Assembly: GCF_001570605.1 (NCBI RefSeq)
Contig: NZ_BBXG01000004.1
Location: 496,001-560,000 of the forward strand
Direction: 5' to 3'
Length of the DNA stretch: 64,000 bases
Origin: Herbidospora cretacea
GTDB taxonomy: Bacteria > Actinomycetota > Actinomycetes > Streptosporangiales > Streptosporangiaceae
The notes below the pieces were generated by a model. The model saw only the letters and a program-made list of their open reading frames with translations, ran no database searches and had not been told where the DNA came from. A program made the position numbers and the translations under genes. Position 1 is the first letter of the stretch. Each line of letters starts with the position of its first letter. Of this stretch, positions 47,588 to 56,298 are shown one piece after another.

Positions 47588-49000
47588 ATGCGACTGTTAC
47601 GCGTAGTCGTCGCCGTGGCGGCGCTGCTCCTGCTGACCCCGATGCCCGCCCAGGCGAGCCCGGCGGTGCAGTACACCAACCCGATCGCCGCCCAGCGCGC
47701 CGACCCGCACATCTTCCGGCACACCGACGGCTACTACTACTTCACCGCCACGGCGCCCGAGTACGACCGCATCGTGCTGCGCCGCGCCACCACCATCCAG
47801 GGCCTGTCCACCGCGCCGGAGACCGTCATCTGGCGCAAGCACAGCTCGGGCGAGATGGGCGCGCACATCTGGGCGCCCGAGATCCACTTCATCAACGGGC
47901 GCTGGTACGTCTACTTCGCCGCCGGCCGCGCCGACGACGTGTGGCGCATCCGCATGTACGTCCTGGAGAGCACCGCGGCCAACCCCCTGACCGGCACGTG
48001 GACCGAACGCGGGCGCATCTCCACCCCCTGGGACACCTTCTCGCTGGACGCCTCGACCTTCGTCCACAACGGCGTCCGCTACCTGATCTGGGCGCAGCAG
48101 GAACCCGGCATCTCCACCAACTCCAACCTGTACATCGCCCGCATGGGCAGCAACCCCTGGCAGATCACCGGAGCCACGACCCGCCTGACGATCCCCACCC
48201 TGGCCTGGGAGACCAGGGGCTACCGGGTCGCCGAGGGGCCGTCGGTGATCCAGCGCAACGGCCGGCTGTTCATGACGTACTCGGCCAGCGCCACCGACGC
48301 CAACTACTGTCTCGGCCTGCTGACCGCCTCGGCGTCGGCCGACCCGCTCAACGCCGCGTCGTGGACCAAGAGCGCCAACTCGGTCTTCGTCTCCAACGCC
48401 GCGACCAGCCAGTACGGCCCCGGCCACAACTCCTTCACCGTCTCGGAGGACGGCCAGAGCGACCTGCTGGTTTACCACGACCGGTCCTACCAGAACATCT
48501 CCGGCGACCCGCTCAACGACCCGAACCGGCGCACCCGGGTCCAGAAGATCTACTGGCGCTCCGACGGCACGCCCGACTTCGGCATTCCCGTACCGGACGG
48601 TGCCACCCCGGTACGGCTGATGTCCGGAAATCTCGCCGTACGTCACTGGGAGTACCGCGCCCGGCTCGAGGCCAACGTCACCCCGCTGGCCGACAGCCAG
48701 TTCCGGCAGGTCACCGGCCTGACCGGATCGGGCACGGTGTCGCTGGAGTCGACCAACTTCCCCGGCTACTACCTGCGCCACCGCAACCACGAGGGCTGGG
48801 TCGAACGCAACGACAACTCCGCCCTGTTCCGCTCCGACGCGACCTTCTACCGCCGGACCGGCCTGTCGGGCAGCGGCGTCTCCTACGAGTCGGTCAACTT
48901 CCCCGGCTACTACCTGCGCCACCGGTCGGGCCTGATCTGGGTCGAGCAGAACGACGGCACCGCCGCCTTCGGCGGCAGCGCCACCTTCACCGTGGAATAG
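47588..49000 (+). CDS. Secreted GH43 exo-arabinofuranosidase-like enzyme with AbfB (CBM42)
   Basis: A 470-residue exported enzyme, signal ending AQA-SPAV. GH43 triad Asp39 (RADPHIF), Asp154 (SLDASTF) and Glu216 (VAEGPSV). The propeller ends with GHNSFTVSEDGQ and YHDRSY; an AbfB/CBM42 with two FPGYYLRHR repeats follows. The architecture matches actinomycete exo-1,5-alpha-L-arabinofuranosidases of the GH43_26 type (known from Streptomyces avermitilis Araf43A; inference by similarity). Acts on arabinan side chains outside the cell. Confidence 0.9.
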   Translation: MRLLRVVVAVAALLLLTPMPAQASPAVQYTNPIAAQRADPHIFRHTDGYYYFTATAPEYDRIVLRRATTIQGLSTAPETVIWRKHSSGEMGAHIWAPEIHFINGRWYVYFAAGRADDVWRIRMYVLESTAANPLTGTWTERGRISTPWDTFSLDASTFVHNGVRYLIWAQQEPGISTNSNLYIARMGSNPWQITGATTRLTIPTLAWETRGYRVAEGPSVIQRNGRLFMTYSASATDANYCLGLLTASASADPLNAASWTKSANSVFVSNAATSQYGPGHNSFTVSEDGQSDLLVYHDRSYQNISGDPLNDPNRRTRVQKIYWRSDGTPDFGIPVPDGATPVRLMSGNLAVRHWEYRARLEANVTPLADSQFRQVTGLTGSGTVSLESTNFPGYYLRHRNHEGWVERNDNSALFRSDATFYRRTGLSGSGVSYESVNFPGYYLRHRSGLIWVEQNDGTAAFGGSATFTVE

Positions 49001-49104
49001 GGGCCCGGTGAACCTTTCAGCCCGAGGGGAGGACCGCTCCAGGTCACCATGAGAACAAGATCGGCACGCTGGCCGGAGAGTCGCCGGGGTGCGACTCTCG
49101 CGCC

Positions 49105-49308
49105 ATGCGCAAACTGATGGTCTCCGCTCTGCTCGCATTCGGCTTCGTGCTGTCCGTGGGCGCCGCGCCCGCGCAGGCGGCCACACTCCGCAACGTCTAC
49201 TACTACAACTGGGACTGCAACCGGGTGGGCAACCTCGGCATCACCGAGGGCTGGTGGACGTCCTACCAGTGCGTCCCGGAGCACGGCTTCTGGTTCCTCT
49301 ACGCCTAG
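49105..49308 (+). CDS. Small secreted aromatic-rich protein with two cysteines
   Basis: A 67-residue ORF: Sec signal of about 25 residues (ends AQA-ATLRN) and a mature peptide of about 42 residues rich in Tyr, Trp and Phe (VYYYNWDC, WWTSYQC, FWFLYA) with exactly two Cys, likely one disulfide. Followed 19 bases later by a strong terminator, which supports it as a real gene. No recognised family; function unknown. ATG at 49105; no strong ribosome binding site is evident. Confidence 0.7.
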   Translation: MRKLMVSALLAFGFVLSVGAAPAQAATLRNVYYYNWDCNRVGNLGITEGWWTSYQCVPEHGFWFLYA

Positions 49309-49327
49309 CCTCCCAGCGCACACGGGA

Positions 49328-49357
49328 AAGGCCGCGCACCGTCGGGTGCGCGGCCTT
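49328..49357 (+). terminator. Rho-independent-type terminator
   Basis: Perfect 13-bp stem AAGGCCGCGCACC (49328-49340) and GGTGCGCGGCCTT (49345-49357) with a GTCG loop, followed by TCT. Ends the small secreted protein transcript. Confidence 0.85.
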
Positions 49358-49479
49358 CTCACGTCGCCCGCGAGCCCGGCGCAGGCGCTGAAAGGAGGGA
49401 GCCGGCCGCTGCGGGCGGCCGGCTCCCCAGGTGCGTCAGACCGGTGTCACGGGGGTGTCACACCGAGGCCGGACGCGGG

Positions 49480-51291
49480 TCAGACGCGGGTCCACTTCTG
49501 GTTGTTGCCGCCGTGGCAGGTGTAGATCTGCAGGCGGGAGCCGTTGGCGGTGCCGGAGCCGACGATGTCCAGGCACTTGTTGGCGCCGATGGCGGTGATG
49601 CTGCCGTCGGAGTTGAAGCGCCACTTCTGGTTGTTCTGGCCGTTGCAGTCCCAGATGCTGACCGCGGCGCCGTTGGCGGTGCTGTTGCCGCTGACGTCCA
49701 GGCACTTGCCGCCGTAGATACGCAGTTCGTTGGCGGCGGTGGAGGTCCAGCGCTGGTTGGCCTGGCCGTTGCAGTCCCAGATCTGCACGATCGCGCCGTT
49801 GGCCTGGGAGGCCCCGCTGATGTCCAGGCACCGGTTGGACGCCACGCCACGCAGCGCGCTGGTGGTGCCGGGCGACGCCGACGGCGACGGGGACGGCGAG
49901 GGGGAGGGTGACGGCGAGGGCGTCACGGTGGTCAGTTCCTTGATGCGGATGTTGCGGTACTGCACCACGTCGGGGGAGCCGTGGTTCTGGATGCCGATGT
50001 ACCCCGAGGTGAGCGAGCGGTTCGGGTCGGTGTTGGTGAAGTCGTTGATCTTGGCGCCGTTCAGGAAGACCTGGAGCCGCTCACCCTCCACGAGCAGCTC
50101 GTAGGTGTTCCAGCTGCCCGGCGGGTTGAGGGCCGCGTCGCGGGCGGCGAGGTCGGCCGACTTGAAGCCGTAGATCGCGCCGGTCGTCTTGTCCGCGCTG
50201 TCGGTGGCGTCGATCTGCACCTCGTGCCCGGTGTCGAGCGCCCCCTGGGCGCTGCCCGGGGTGGGGAAGCCCACGACGACGCCCGAGTTGGAGTCGCCGG
50301 TCAGCTTCCAGTCGAGCTTGAGCGAGTACGACCCGAACTGCTTGGTGCTGTACCAGAGCATGCCCATGCCGCCCGAGGAGGTCAGCGTGGACTGGCTGTT
50401 GGAGAACGAGCCGGGACCGATCTGCTGCCAGCCCGTCGTCGAGCCGTTGTAGAGCGCGGTGTAGCCGTTCTCGGGGCGGCAGTCGGCGTTGGCCGCCTTG
50501 GCCGCGTACTTGATGCCGCCCAGCAGCAGGGTGCGGAAGTTGGAGTCGGAGTAGGACTCCTGGGTGTGGCCCAGGCCGGTGTAGAACGAGCGGCCGTTCG
50601 ACTGCGGGTGGCACCAGGTGATCGGGTGGTCGCCCATGCCGCCGCCGCTGTAGGTGCTCTCATCCAGGTTCTGCAGGACGCGCACGTTCTGGCGGGGGTT
50701 GCTGCGGTAGCTGTACCACTCGTCGGTACGCGCCCAGGTCGTCCCCAGGTGCGCGGTGGCCGGGTGGGCCCGGTTCTCGTTGCGGACGGTGGCCTGCTGG
50801 ATCGCCGGGTGGCTGTTGAACCAGGCGCCCACGAGCTGGCCGTAGTAGGACCAGTTGTACTCGGTGTCGGCGGCCGCGTGGACGCCGACGTAACCGCCGC
50901 CGCCGTCCACGTAGGACTGGAAGGCCGACTGCTGGGTGTCGTTCAGCACGTCACCGGTCGTGCTGAGGAAGATCACCGCCTTGTACTGGGACAGGTTGGA
51001 GGTGTTGAAGGCGCTGGAGTCCTCGGTGGAGTCGACGGTGAAGTCGTTGGCCGCGCCGATGTCGCGGATCGCCTGGGTGCCGACGGCGATCGAGTCGTGC
51101 CGGAAGCCGGCTGTCTTGGAGAAGACCAGCACCTTGAAGGCGGCGGCGTTGGCGGGCACGGCCGGGACCAGGGTCGCGGCGGCGGCGGTGGTCACCGCCA
51201 TCGCGGTCAGCGCCAGGCGGCGCAGCGCCGATGGCCCTCGGTCGCCGCCCCCCGTGTGCCCGCGTGCGGCAGAGGTCAGATGTCGCAGCAT
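49480..51291 (-). CDS. Secreted ThuA-like / DUF1080 protein with CBM13
   Basis: A 603-residue exported protein. ATG at 51291 with GGAAGGA 6 bases upstream; the open frame continues upstream through a hairpin and is not coding. After a long signal (ends ANA-AAFK) come a ThuA-like glutamine-amidotransferase-fold domain (about 48-260: KTAGFRHDSI, GGGGYVGVHAAADTEY, DHPITW), a DUF1080/3-keto-disaccharide hydrolase-type concanavalin-like domain (about 268-450: GYTALYNGSTTGWQQ, SGYIGIQNHG), a Pro-Ser linker and CBM13. This pairing is associated with sugar oxidation products (3-keto-glycosides). Beside a PQQ-type sugar dehydrogenase, a joint role in processing oxidised sugars is plausible. Confidence 0.85.
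   Translation of the reverse strand: MLRHLTSAARGHTGGGDRGPSALRRLALTAMAVTTAAAATLVPAVPANAAAFKVLVFSKTAGFRHDSIAVGTQAIRDIGAANDFTVDSTEDSSAFNTSNLSQYKAVIFLSTTGDVLNDTQQSAFQSYVDGGGGYVGVHAAADTEYNWSYYGQLVGAWFNSHPAIQQATVRNENRAHPATAHLGTTWARTDEWYSYRSNPRQNVRVLQNLDESTYSGGGMGDHPITWCHPQSNGRSFYTGLGHTQESYSDSNFRTLLLGGIKYAAKAANADCRPENGYTALYNGSTTGWQQIGPGSFSNSQSTLTSSGGMGMLWYSTKQFGSYSLKLDWKLTGDSNSGVVVGFPTPGSAQGALDTGHEVQIDATDSADKTTGAIYGFKSADLAARDAALNPPGSWNTYELLVEGERLQVFLNGAKINDFTNTDPNRSLTSGYIGIQNHGSPDVVQYRNIRIKELTTVTPSPSPSPSPSPSPSASPGTTSALRGVASNRCLDISGASQANGAIVQIWDCNGQANQRWTSTAANELRIYGGKCLDVSGNSTANGAAVSIWDCNGQNNQKWRFNSDGSITAIGANKCLDIVGSGTANGSRLQIYTCHGGNNQKWTRV
49520..49845 (-). repeat. CBM13-coding repeat, copy 2 of an identical inverted pair
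   Basis: 326 bp identical to 45777-46102 on the opposite strand. Only two synonymous-type changes precede it and three substitutions follow within the remaining 37 bp of the module. Confidence 0.92.
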
Positions 51292-51307
51292 GTGGGTTCC
51301 TTCCGTC

Positions 51308-51339
51308 GTGACGCCCGGCGCGTGTGCGCCGGGCGTCAC
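51308..51339. terminator. Strong hairpin between the PQQ dehydrogenase and ThuA-like genes
   Basis: Perfect 14-bp stem GTGACGCCCGGCGC (51308-51321) and GCGCCGGGCGTCAC (51326-51339), GTGT loop. It lies after the dehydrogenase stop and ends 16 bases before the ThuA-like start, close to its ribosome binding site, so it could terminate, stabilise or attenuate. Confidence 0.7.
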
Positions 51340-51369
51340 CTCAATGGTTGTGTGATGGGGCGGAAGACC

Positions 51370-54186
51370 TCAGACGCGGGCCCACTTCTGGTTGGCGCCG
51401 CCGTTGCAGGTCCAGATACGCGCCTTGGTGCCGTTGGCGGTGCCGTTCACCTCAAGGCACTTGTTGGCGCCGATGGCGGTGAAGGTGCCGTCGGAGTTGA
51501 GACGCCACTTCTGGTTGTTCTGGCCGTTGCAGTCCCAGATGAGCACCGCGGTGCCGTCGGCCGTGCCGCCGCCGCTCACGTCCAGGCACTTGTTGCCGTA
51601 CACGCGCAGCTCGCTGGTGCTGTTGCTGGTCCACGACTGGTTGGTCTGGCCGTTGCAGTCCCAGATCTGGGCCAGCGCCCCGTTGGTCGACGACGCGCCG
51701 TTGACGTCCAGGCACCGGTTGGAGGCGGTGTGCCGCACGGCGCCGGTCCAGCCGGTCGAGGGGGTGCCGGTGGTGAAGGTGTAGGCGTCCAGGTCGAACA
51801 GGTAACCCCCGGCGGTGCCGCGGAAGACGAGGTACAGCGTCGTGGCTCCGGACGGCGCGCCGCTGAGGTTCGCCGAGACGTTGGCGAAGGTCTCCCAGCC
51901 GCCGGTCGCGGCGACGGTCGCGGTGCCCAGCAGCGTGCCCGTGGCAGAGCCCGCCCGGACCTCGATCCGGCCGCCCGAGCCCGCCGAGGACACCCGCGCG
52001 GTGAAGCTCGTGGCGTTGCTCAGGTTGTAGGGCGTGAAGGAGATCCAGTCGCCGTCCTCGATGAAGCCGACCGTCTTGCCGCCCTCGGCGGTGGTCTTGT
52101 CGGTCGTCTGCACGCCCTGCATGGCGCCGAAGTGCTCGGCCTGCCGGCGCTTCGGCTGGAGAGTGCGGCTGCTGGTGGAGGTCAGGCCGCCGTTGTCGGT
52201 GTAGGAGGCGGTGAAGATGCCGAAGATGTTCGCCGCCGAGTCGTGCTCGCCGTCGACCGGCACGGTGATGGAGCCGCTGCAGCCGGTCTGCGAGGTGATC
52301 TGGTGGGCGTGGCTGTCATGGCCCAGGAAGTAGGTCACCGACACCTTGGAGCAGTCGATGGTGCCGTCCTCCGGGTCGGTCACGCTGACCTGGAAGGGGA
52401 CCGTGTCGCCGAAGGCGAACAGCTGGCCGTTGCCGGGGTTGCCGAGCGTGACGACCGGGGCGGTGTTGCCCACGGTCACGTTCACGCTCGCGCTGCCGGT
52501 CAGCCCTTGCGGGTCCCGGACGGTGAGCGTGGCGGTGTAGGCGCCGTTGGTGGAGTAGGTCTTGCTCGGGTTGGCGGCGGTGGAGGTGGTGCCGTCGCCG
52601 AAGTTCCACGAGTACGTCAGCGCGCCGCCCTCGGGGTCGGAGCTGCCCGACGAGGAGAACTGCACCGTCAGCGGGGCCGCCCCGGAGGTCTTGTCGGACG
52701 AGGCCCGAGCGATCGGGTTGCGGTTGGCCTGGCCGATGTACTCGATCCGGTAGAGGGCCTGGTTGTTGCTGCCGGTGCCGTAGTCGAGCACGTAGAGCGC
52801 GCCGTCGGGGCCGAAGGCCATGTCCATGACCTGGGTGCCCGACCAGGGGAAGGAGGAGATCTCGCCGTAGCCGCCCGAGGAGGTGACCTCGATGGCCTTG
52901 ATCCAGCGGCGGCCGTACTCGCCGGCGAAGAAGCGCCCGTTGAGCGTCTGCGGGAACTTCACGTTGGAGTTCAGGTTGGCGTCGTAGCGGTAGACCGGGC
53001 CGCCCATGGGCGACTCGGAGCCGGAGCCGAACTCCGAGGGCGAGCCGGAGTCACCGGCGTACCTGATCCACGCGGGCTTGGCCGCGGGCAGGGTCTGGAT
53101 GCCGGTGTTGCGGAAGGAGTTGTTGGTCGCGCCGCCGGAGCAGTTGTACTTGTTGCCGGTGCTGTTGGTGGAGAAGTTCCACTCGTTGTACGTCTCGTTG
53201 GTCGAGTTGCTGCCCGTGCAGTACGGCCATCCGTAGAAGCCCGGACCGGTCACCCGGTTGAACTCCACCTGACCGCTCGGGCCCCGGCTGGAGTTGGACG
53301 ATCCGGCGTCCGGGCCGTAGTCGCCGAGGTAGACGACGCCGGTCGCCTTGTCGACGCTCATCCGGAACGGGTTGCGGAAGCCCATCGCGTAGATCTCCGG
53401 CCGGGTGTTGGCCGTGCCCGGCGCGAACATGTTGCCGCTGGGGATCGTGTACGTGCCGTCGGCCTGCGGGGTGATGCGCAGGAGCTTGCCGCGCAGGTCG
53501 TTGGAGTTGGCGGCGGTGCGCTGGGCGTCGTACTGCGGGTTGCGGTTGGTGCGCTCGTCCAGCGGGGAGTAGCCGCTCGACTCGAACGGGTTGGTGTCGT
53601 CGCCCGTGGTCAGGTAGAGGTTGCCCTGGGCGTCGAAGTCGATGTCGCCGCCCACGTGGCAGCACTGTCCGCGGTCGTTGGCGACCCGCAGCACGATCTT
53701 CTCGCTGCCGGTGTTCAGGGTGTCGTCGGAGTTCAGGGTGAACCTGGACAGGTACAGTTCACCCTTCCACGCGTCGAACTGCGACTGGTTGCCGGTCGCG
53801 GGCGCGTCGCCGGTGCCGGTGCTCAGCCGGGGCGAGTAGTAGAGCCAGACGTAGCGGTTGGTGGCGAAGTTCGGGTCGACCGCCACCCCCTGGAGGCCCT
53901 CCTCGTCGTGGCTGTAGACGTTGAGCCGGGCGGCCACCTTGGTGTTGCCGTTGACGTCGGTCACGCGGACCGTGCCGTCGCGGGAGGTGTGGATCACCGA
54001 GCGGTTCGGCATCACGGCCAGGGACATCGCCTCGCCCAGCTCGTTGCCTCCGGAGGCGAGCGAGATCTGCTGGTAGTCCGAGGGCGAGATGGTCAGCGCG
54101 TTCGCCGGGGAGGCGGTGAGCGCGACGACTCCCGGCGTGAGGAGCGCGATCGTGGTCAGCAACCTGAGCCACGGACGTCGGGACAT
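51370..54186 (-). CDS. Secreted PQQ-type glucose/sorbosone dehydrogenase with PKD, CBM6 and CBM13
   Basis: A 938-residue exported multidomain protein, signal ending ANA-LTIS. Residues about 40-485 form a six-bladed soluble quinoprotein sugar dehydrogenase-like propeller (HDEEGLQGVAVDPNF, CCHVGGDIDFD, LRGKLLRITP, MGFRNPFRMSVD, GEYGRRWIK). Then a PKD domain (about 495-580, SWNFGDGTT), an Ig-like segment, a CBM6-like domain (about 685-805, EHFGAMQGV, DGDWISF), and a CBM13 (about 812-938). Such proteins oxidise aldose groups of sugars or glycans, passing electrons to a carrier. Four surface-binding or spacing modules suggest it acts on polysaccharide. Single gene before the hairpin at 51308. Confidence 0.88.
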   Translation of the reverse strand: MSRRPWLRLLTTIALLTPGVVALTASPANALTISPSDYQQISLASGGNELGEAMSLAVMPNRSVIHTSRDGTVRVTDVNGNTKVAARLNVYSHDEEGLQGVAVDPNFATNRYVWLYYSPRLSTGTGDAPATGNQSQFDAWKGELYLSRFTLNSDDTLNTGSEKIVLRVANDRGQCCHVGGDIDFDAQGNLYLTTGDDTNPFESSGYSPLDERTNRNPQYDAQRTAANSNDLRGKLLRITPQADGTYTIPSGNMFAPGTANTRPEIYAMGFRNPFRMSVDKATGVVYLGDYGPDAGSSNSSRGPSGQVEFNRVTGPGFYGWPYCTGSNSTNETYNEWNFSTNSTGNKYNCSGGATNNSFRNTGIQTLPAAKPAWIRYAGDSGSPSEFGSGSESPMGGPVYRYDANLNSNVKFPQTLNGRFFAGEYGRRWIKAIEVTSSGGYGEISSFPWSGTQVMDMAFGPDGALYVLDYGTGSNNQALYRIEYIGQANRNPIARASSDKTSGAAPLTVQFSSSGSSDPEGGALTYSWNFGDGTTSTAANPSKTYSTNGAYTATLTVRDPQGLTGSASVNVTVGNTAPVVTLGNPGNGQLFAFGDTVPFQVSVTDPEDGTIDCSKVSVTYFLGHDSHAHQITSQTGCSGSITVPVDGEHDSAANIFGIFTASYTDNGGLTSTSSRTLQPKRRQAEHFGAMQGVQTTDKTTAEGGKTVGFIEDGDWISFTPYNLSNATSFTARVSSAGSGGRIEVRAGSATGTLLGTATVAATGGWETFANVSANLSGAPSGATTLYLVFRGTAGGYLFDLDAYTFTTGTPSTGWTGAVRHTASNRCLDVNGASSTNGALAQIWDCNGQTNQSWTSNSTSELRVYGNKCLDVSGGGTADGTAVLIWDCNGQNNQKWRLNSDGTFTAIGANKCLEVNGTANGTKARIWTCNGGANQKWARV

Positions 54187-54548
54187 GCGTGTTCCTTCCT
54201 GACATAGGGGGATCAGTCAGGGCAAGGCGCGCGCCGCCACGCTGTTGCCGGGGGTCCTGCTTGGTGTCCGGAGGTGTGCCGCCTCGGGAATCTCGTTACC
54301 CATTACGTTCGGGCGGCCGGTGATCGTCAAGCCCTTAAGCCCGCTTATTTCAACGGACTCACACTGTGGCGTAGGCCACTGTCAGCGGTGTACGCCGTTG
54401 AGCTGCGGACATGCCCTTAACTGGAGTGGTTCAGGTCGGCGATCTGAATGAATCTTTCAGATGTGTCGTACTGATCGCCCTCATCGGGCCTGGCCGAACG
54501 GCCCGGTCAGTCGTACTCTTACGACGACGATACGGGCGCGACTTTCGC

Positions 54549-54560
54549 CGAATCGGTTCG
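54549..54560. promoter_or_regulatory. LacI-type operator upstream of GH54, distal site
   Basis: CGAATCGGTTCG, identical to the site at 39646-39657. Lies 207 bp before the GH54 start and could also influence the divergent dehydrogenase gene. Confidence 0.65.
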
Positions 54561-54639
54561 ACTGAAGGGTCGGGTGGCAGCGGCCTTAGCACGGGATCGG
54601 CGACGCGATCCCCGTCGGCCGGACCGCTGTGAAGCAGTC

Positions 54640-54667
54640 TTGACAAGGAGTCCAGCCGTCGTATCTG
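54640..54667 (+). promoter_or_regulatory. Probable promoter of the second GH54 gene
   Basis: TTGACA (54640-54645), 16-bp spacer, TATCTG (54662-54667), about 100 bp before the start codon and between two LacI-type operators. Confidence 0.5.
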
Positions 54668-54716
54668 CTTCGCTGTAAACCAGCGCCCTCTCCCTCGGCA
54701 GGCACGGCCTGGGTGT

Positions 54717-54728
54717 CGAATCGATTCG
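54717..54728. promoter_or_regulatory. LacI-type operator upstream of GH54, proximal site
   Basis: Perfect palindrome CGAATCGATTCG in the leader of the GH54 gene, 38 bp before the ATG; identical to 44176-44187. Confidence 0.75.
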
Positions 54729-54766
54729 CATTCGCGGGGGCGACCCTCCCTTCAAGGAGCACCACA

Positions 54767-56287
54767 ATGCAGCCTTCTCCCGTCCCCTTACCGCGCCCCC
54801 GGAAGGCCGTCCTCGCTTCCGTCGTGGCGGTGCTGACGGCCCTCCTGGCCACCACGCTGTCCTGGTGGGCGCCGGCCACCGCGGCCACCACGCCCCTGAT
54901 CGGGACCGCGTCCGGCCGATGCCTCGACGTCAACGGCGCGTCCACGGCCAACGGCGCGACGGCCCTGATCTGGGACTGCAACGGCCAGGCCAACCAGCAG
55001 TGGACCACCACCACCGCGAGCGAACTGCGCGTCTACGGCAACAAGTGCCTGGACGTGAACGCCGCCGGGACGGCCGACGGCACGGCCGTGATCATCTGGG
55101 ACTGCAACGGCCAGAACAACCAGAAGTGGCGGTTCAACTCCGACGGCAGCATCACCGCCGTCGGCGCGAACAAGTGCCTGGACGTGTCCGGCTACGGCAC
55201 CGCCAACGGCACCAGGGTCCACATCTGGGCCTGCCACGGCGGCGCCAACCAGAAGTGGTCGACCGGCACCCAGCCCAGCCCGTCGCCCACCCCGACGACG
55301 AGCCCGAGCCCGCCTCCGCCCGGCTCCCGCCCCTGTGACATCTACGCCTCCGGCGGCACGCCGTGCGTCGCCGCCCACAGCACCACCCGGGCGCTCTACA
55401 ACGCCTACGCCGGCAACCTCTACCAGGTCAGGCGCTCCTCCGACAACACCACCCGCAACATCGCCGTGCTCACCACGGGCGGCGTCGCCAACGCCGCCGC
55501 GCAGGACTCCTTCTGCGCCGGGACGACCTGCGTCATCACCGTCCTGTACGACCAGTCGGGCCGCGGCAACGACCTGTGGTACCAGGGGTCGAGCGTCGTC
55601 CCCGGCTCCCCGCAGAGCCGCCCGGCGGTCGCCACCACCGAGTCCCTCACCGTCGGCGGCAACAAGGCCTACTCCCTCTACATCAACCCCGGCAACAGCT
55701 ACTGGCGGGACGGCCACCTGACCGGCGTCCCGACGGGCAGCGCCCCCGAGGGCATGTACATGGTGACCAGCGGCACCCACGTCAACGGCGGCTGCTGCTT
55801 CGACTACGGCAACAGCGAGACCACCCGCAAGGCCGACGCCGCCGGCGCCATGGACGCCATCAACTTCAGCACCCAGTGCTGGTTCGGCGGCTGCTCCGGC
55901 TCGGGCCCGTGGGTCCAGGCCGACCTGGAGTGGGGCCTGTTCCCCGGCGGCAGCCAGTCGTGGAACCCCAACCAGCGCGCCTTCCCGCACAAGTTCGTGA
56001 CCGCCACCCTGAAGAACAACGGCACGACCCGCTTCGCCATCAAGGGCAGCAACGCCCAGTCGGGCAGCCTCTACACCCTGTACGACGGCGCGCTCCCCAA
56101 CGGCTACAGCCCGATGAAGAAGCAGGGCGCGATCATCCTGGGCAGCGGCGGCGACTGCTGCAAGCCCGACGGCGGCGCCAACCTCAGCGCCGGCACCTTC
56201 TACGAGGGCGCCATGGTCGCCGGCTACCCCACCGACGCCACGGAGAACGCCGTCCAGGCCGACGTGATCGCCGCGAACTACCGCTGA
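54767..56287 (+). CDS. GH54 alpha-L-arabinofuranosidase with N-terminal CBM13
   Basis: A 506-residue exported enzyme. ATG at 54767 with AAGGAG 7 bases upstream; signal ends near ATA-ATTP (residue 40). An N-terminal CBM13 (about 41-165) and a short Pro/Ser/Thr linker precede the ArabFuran-catal domain (about 185-506): RPCDIYASGGTPCVAAHSTT, YDQSGRGND, GCCFDYGNSE, PWVQADLEWGLF and FYEGAMVAGYPTDATE. Removes arabinose from arabinoxylan or arabinan. It is the reverse domain order of the paralogue at 40859. Two LacI-type operators precede it. Ends at a convergent hairpin with the dapA-like gene. Confidence 0.9.
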   Translation: MQPSPVPLPRPRKAVLASVVAVLTALLATTLSWWAPATAATTPLIGTASGRCLDVNGASTANGATALIWDCNGQANQQWTTTTASELRVYGNKCLDVNAAGTADGTAVIIWDCNGQNNQKWRFNSDGSITAVGANKCLDVSGYGTANGTRVHIWACHGGANQKWSTGTQPSPSPTPTTSPSPPPPGSRPCDIYASGGTPCVAAHSTTRALYNAYAGNLYQVRRSSDNTTRNIAVLTTGGVANAAAQDSFCAGTTCVITVLYDQSGRGNDLWYQGSSVVPGSPQSRPAVATTESLTVGGNKAYSLYINPGNSYWRDGHLTGVPTGSAPEGMYMVTSGTHVNGGCCFDYGNSETTRKADAAGAMDAINFSTQCWFGGCSGSGPWVQADLEWGLFPGGSQSWNPNQRAFPHKFVTATLKNNGTTRFAIKGSNAQSGSLYTLYDGALPNGYSPMKKQGAIILGSGGDCCKPDGGANLSAGTFYEGAMVAGYPTDATENAVQADVIAANYR

Positions 56288-56298
56288 CCCCCCTGACG

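Larger units (their letters stand above)
54187..54766. other. Divergent region between the dehydrogenase and second GH54 genes
   Basis: 580 bases with no credible gene. Towards the dehydrogenase, a weak minus-strand promoter (TTGACG at 54325-54330, GTAATG at 54301-54306, 18-bp spacer) can be proposed. Towards GH54 it contains two LacI-type operators and a TTGACA promoter, listed separately. Confidence 0.6.

Noticed and set aside
49981..54207. A 1408-codon open frame on the plus strand
   Set aside because: It is antisense to the ThuA-like and PQQ dehydrogenase genes; its Val/Gly/Arg-rich translation has no recognisable motif.
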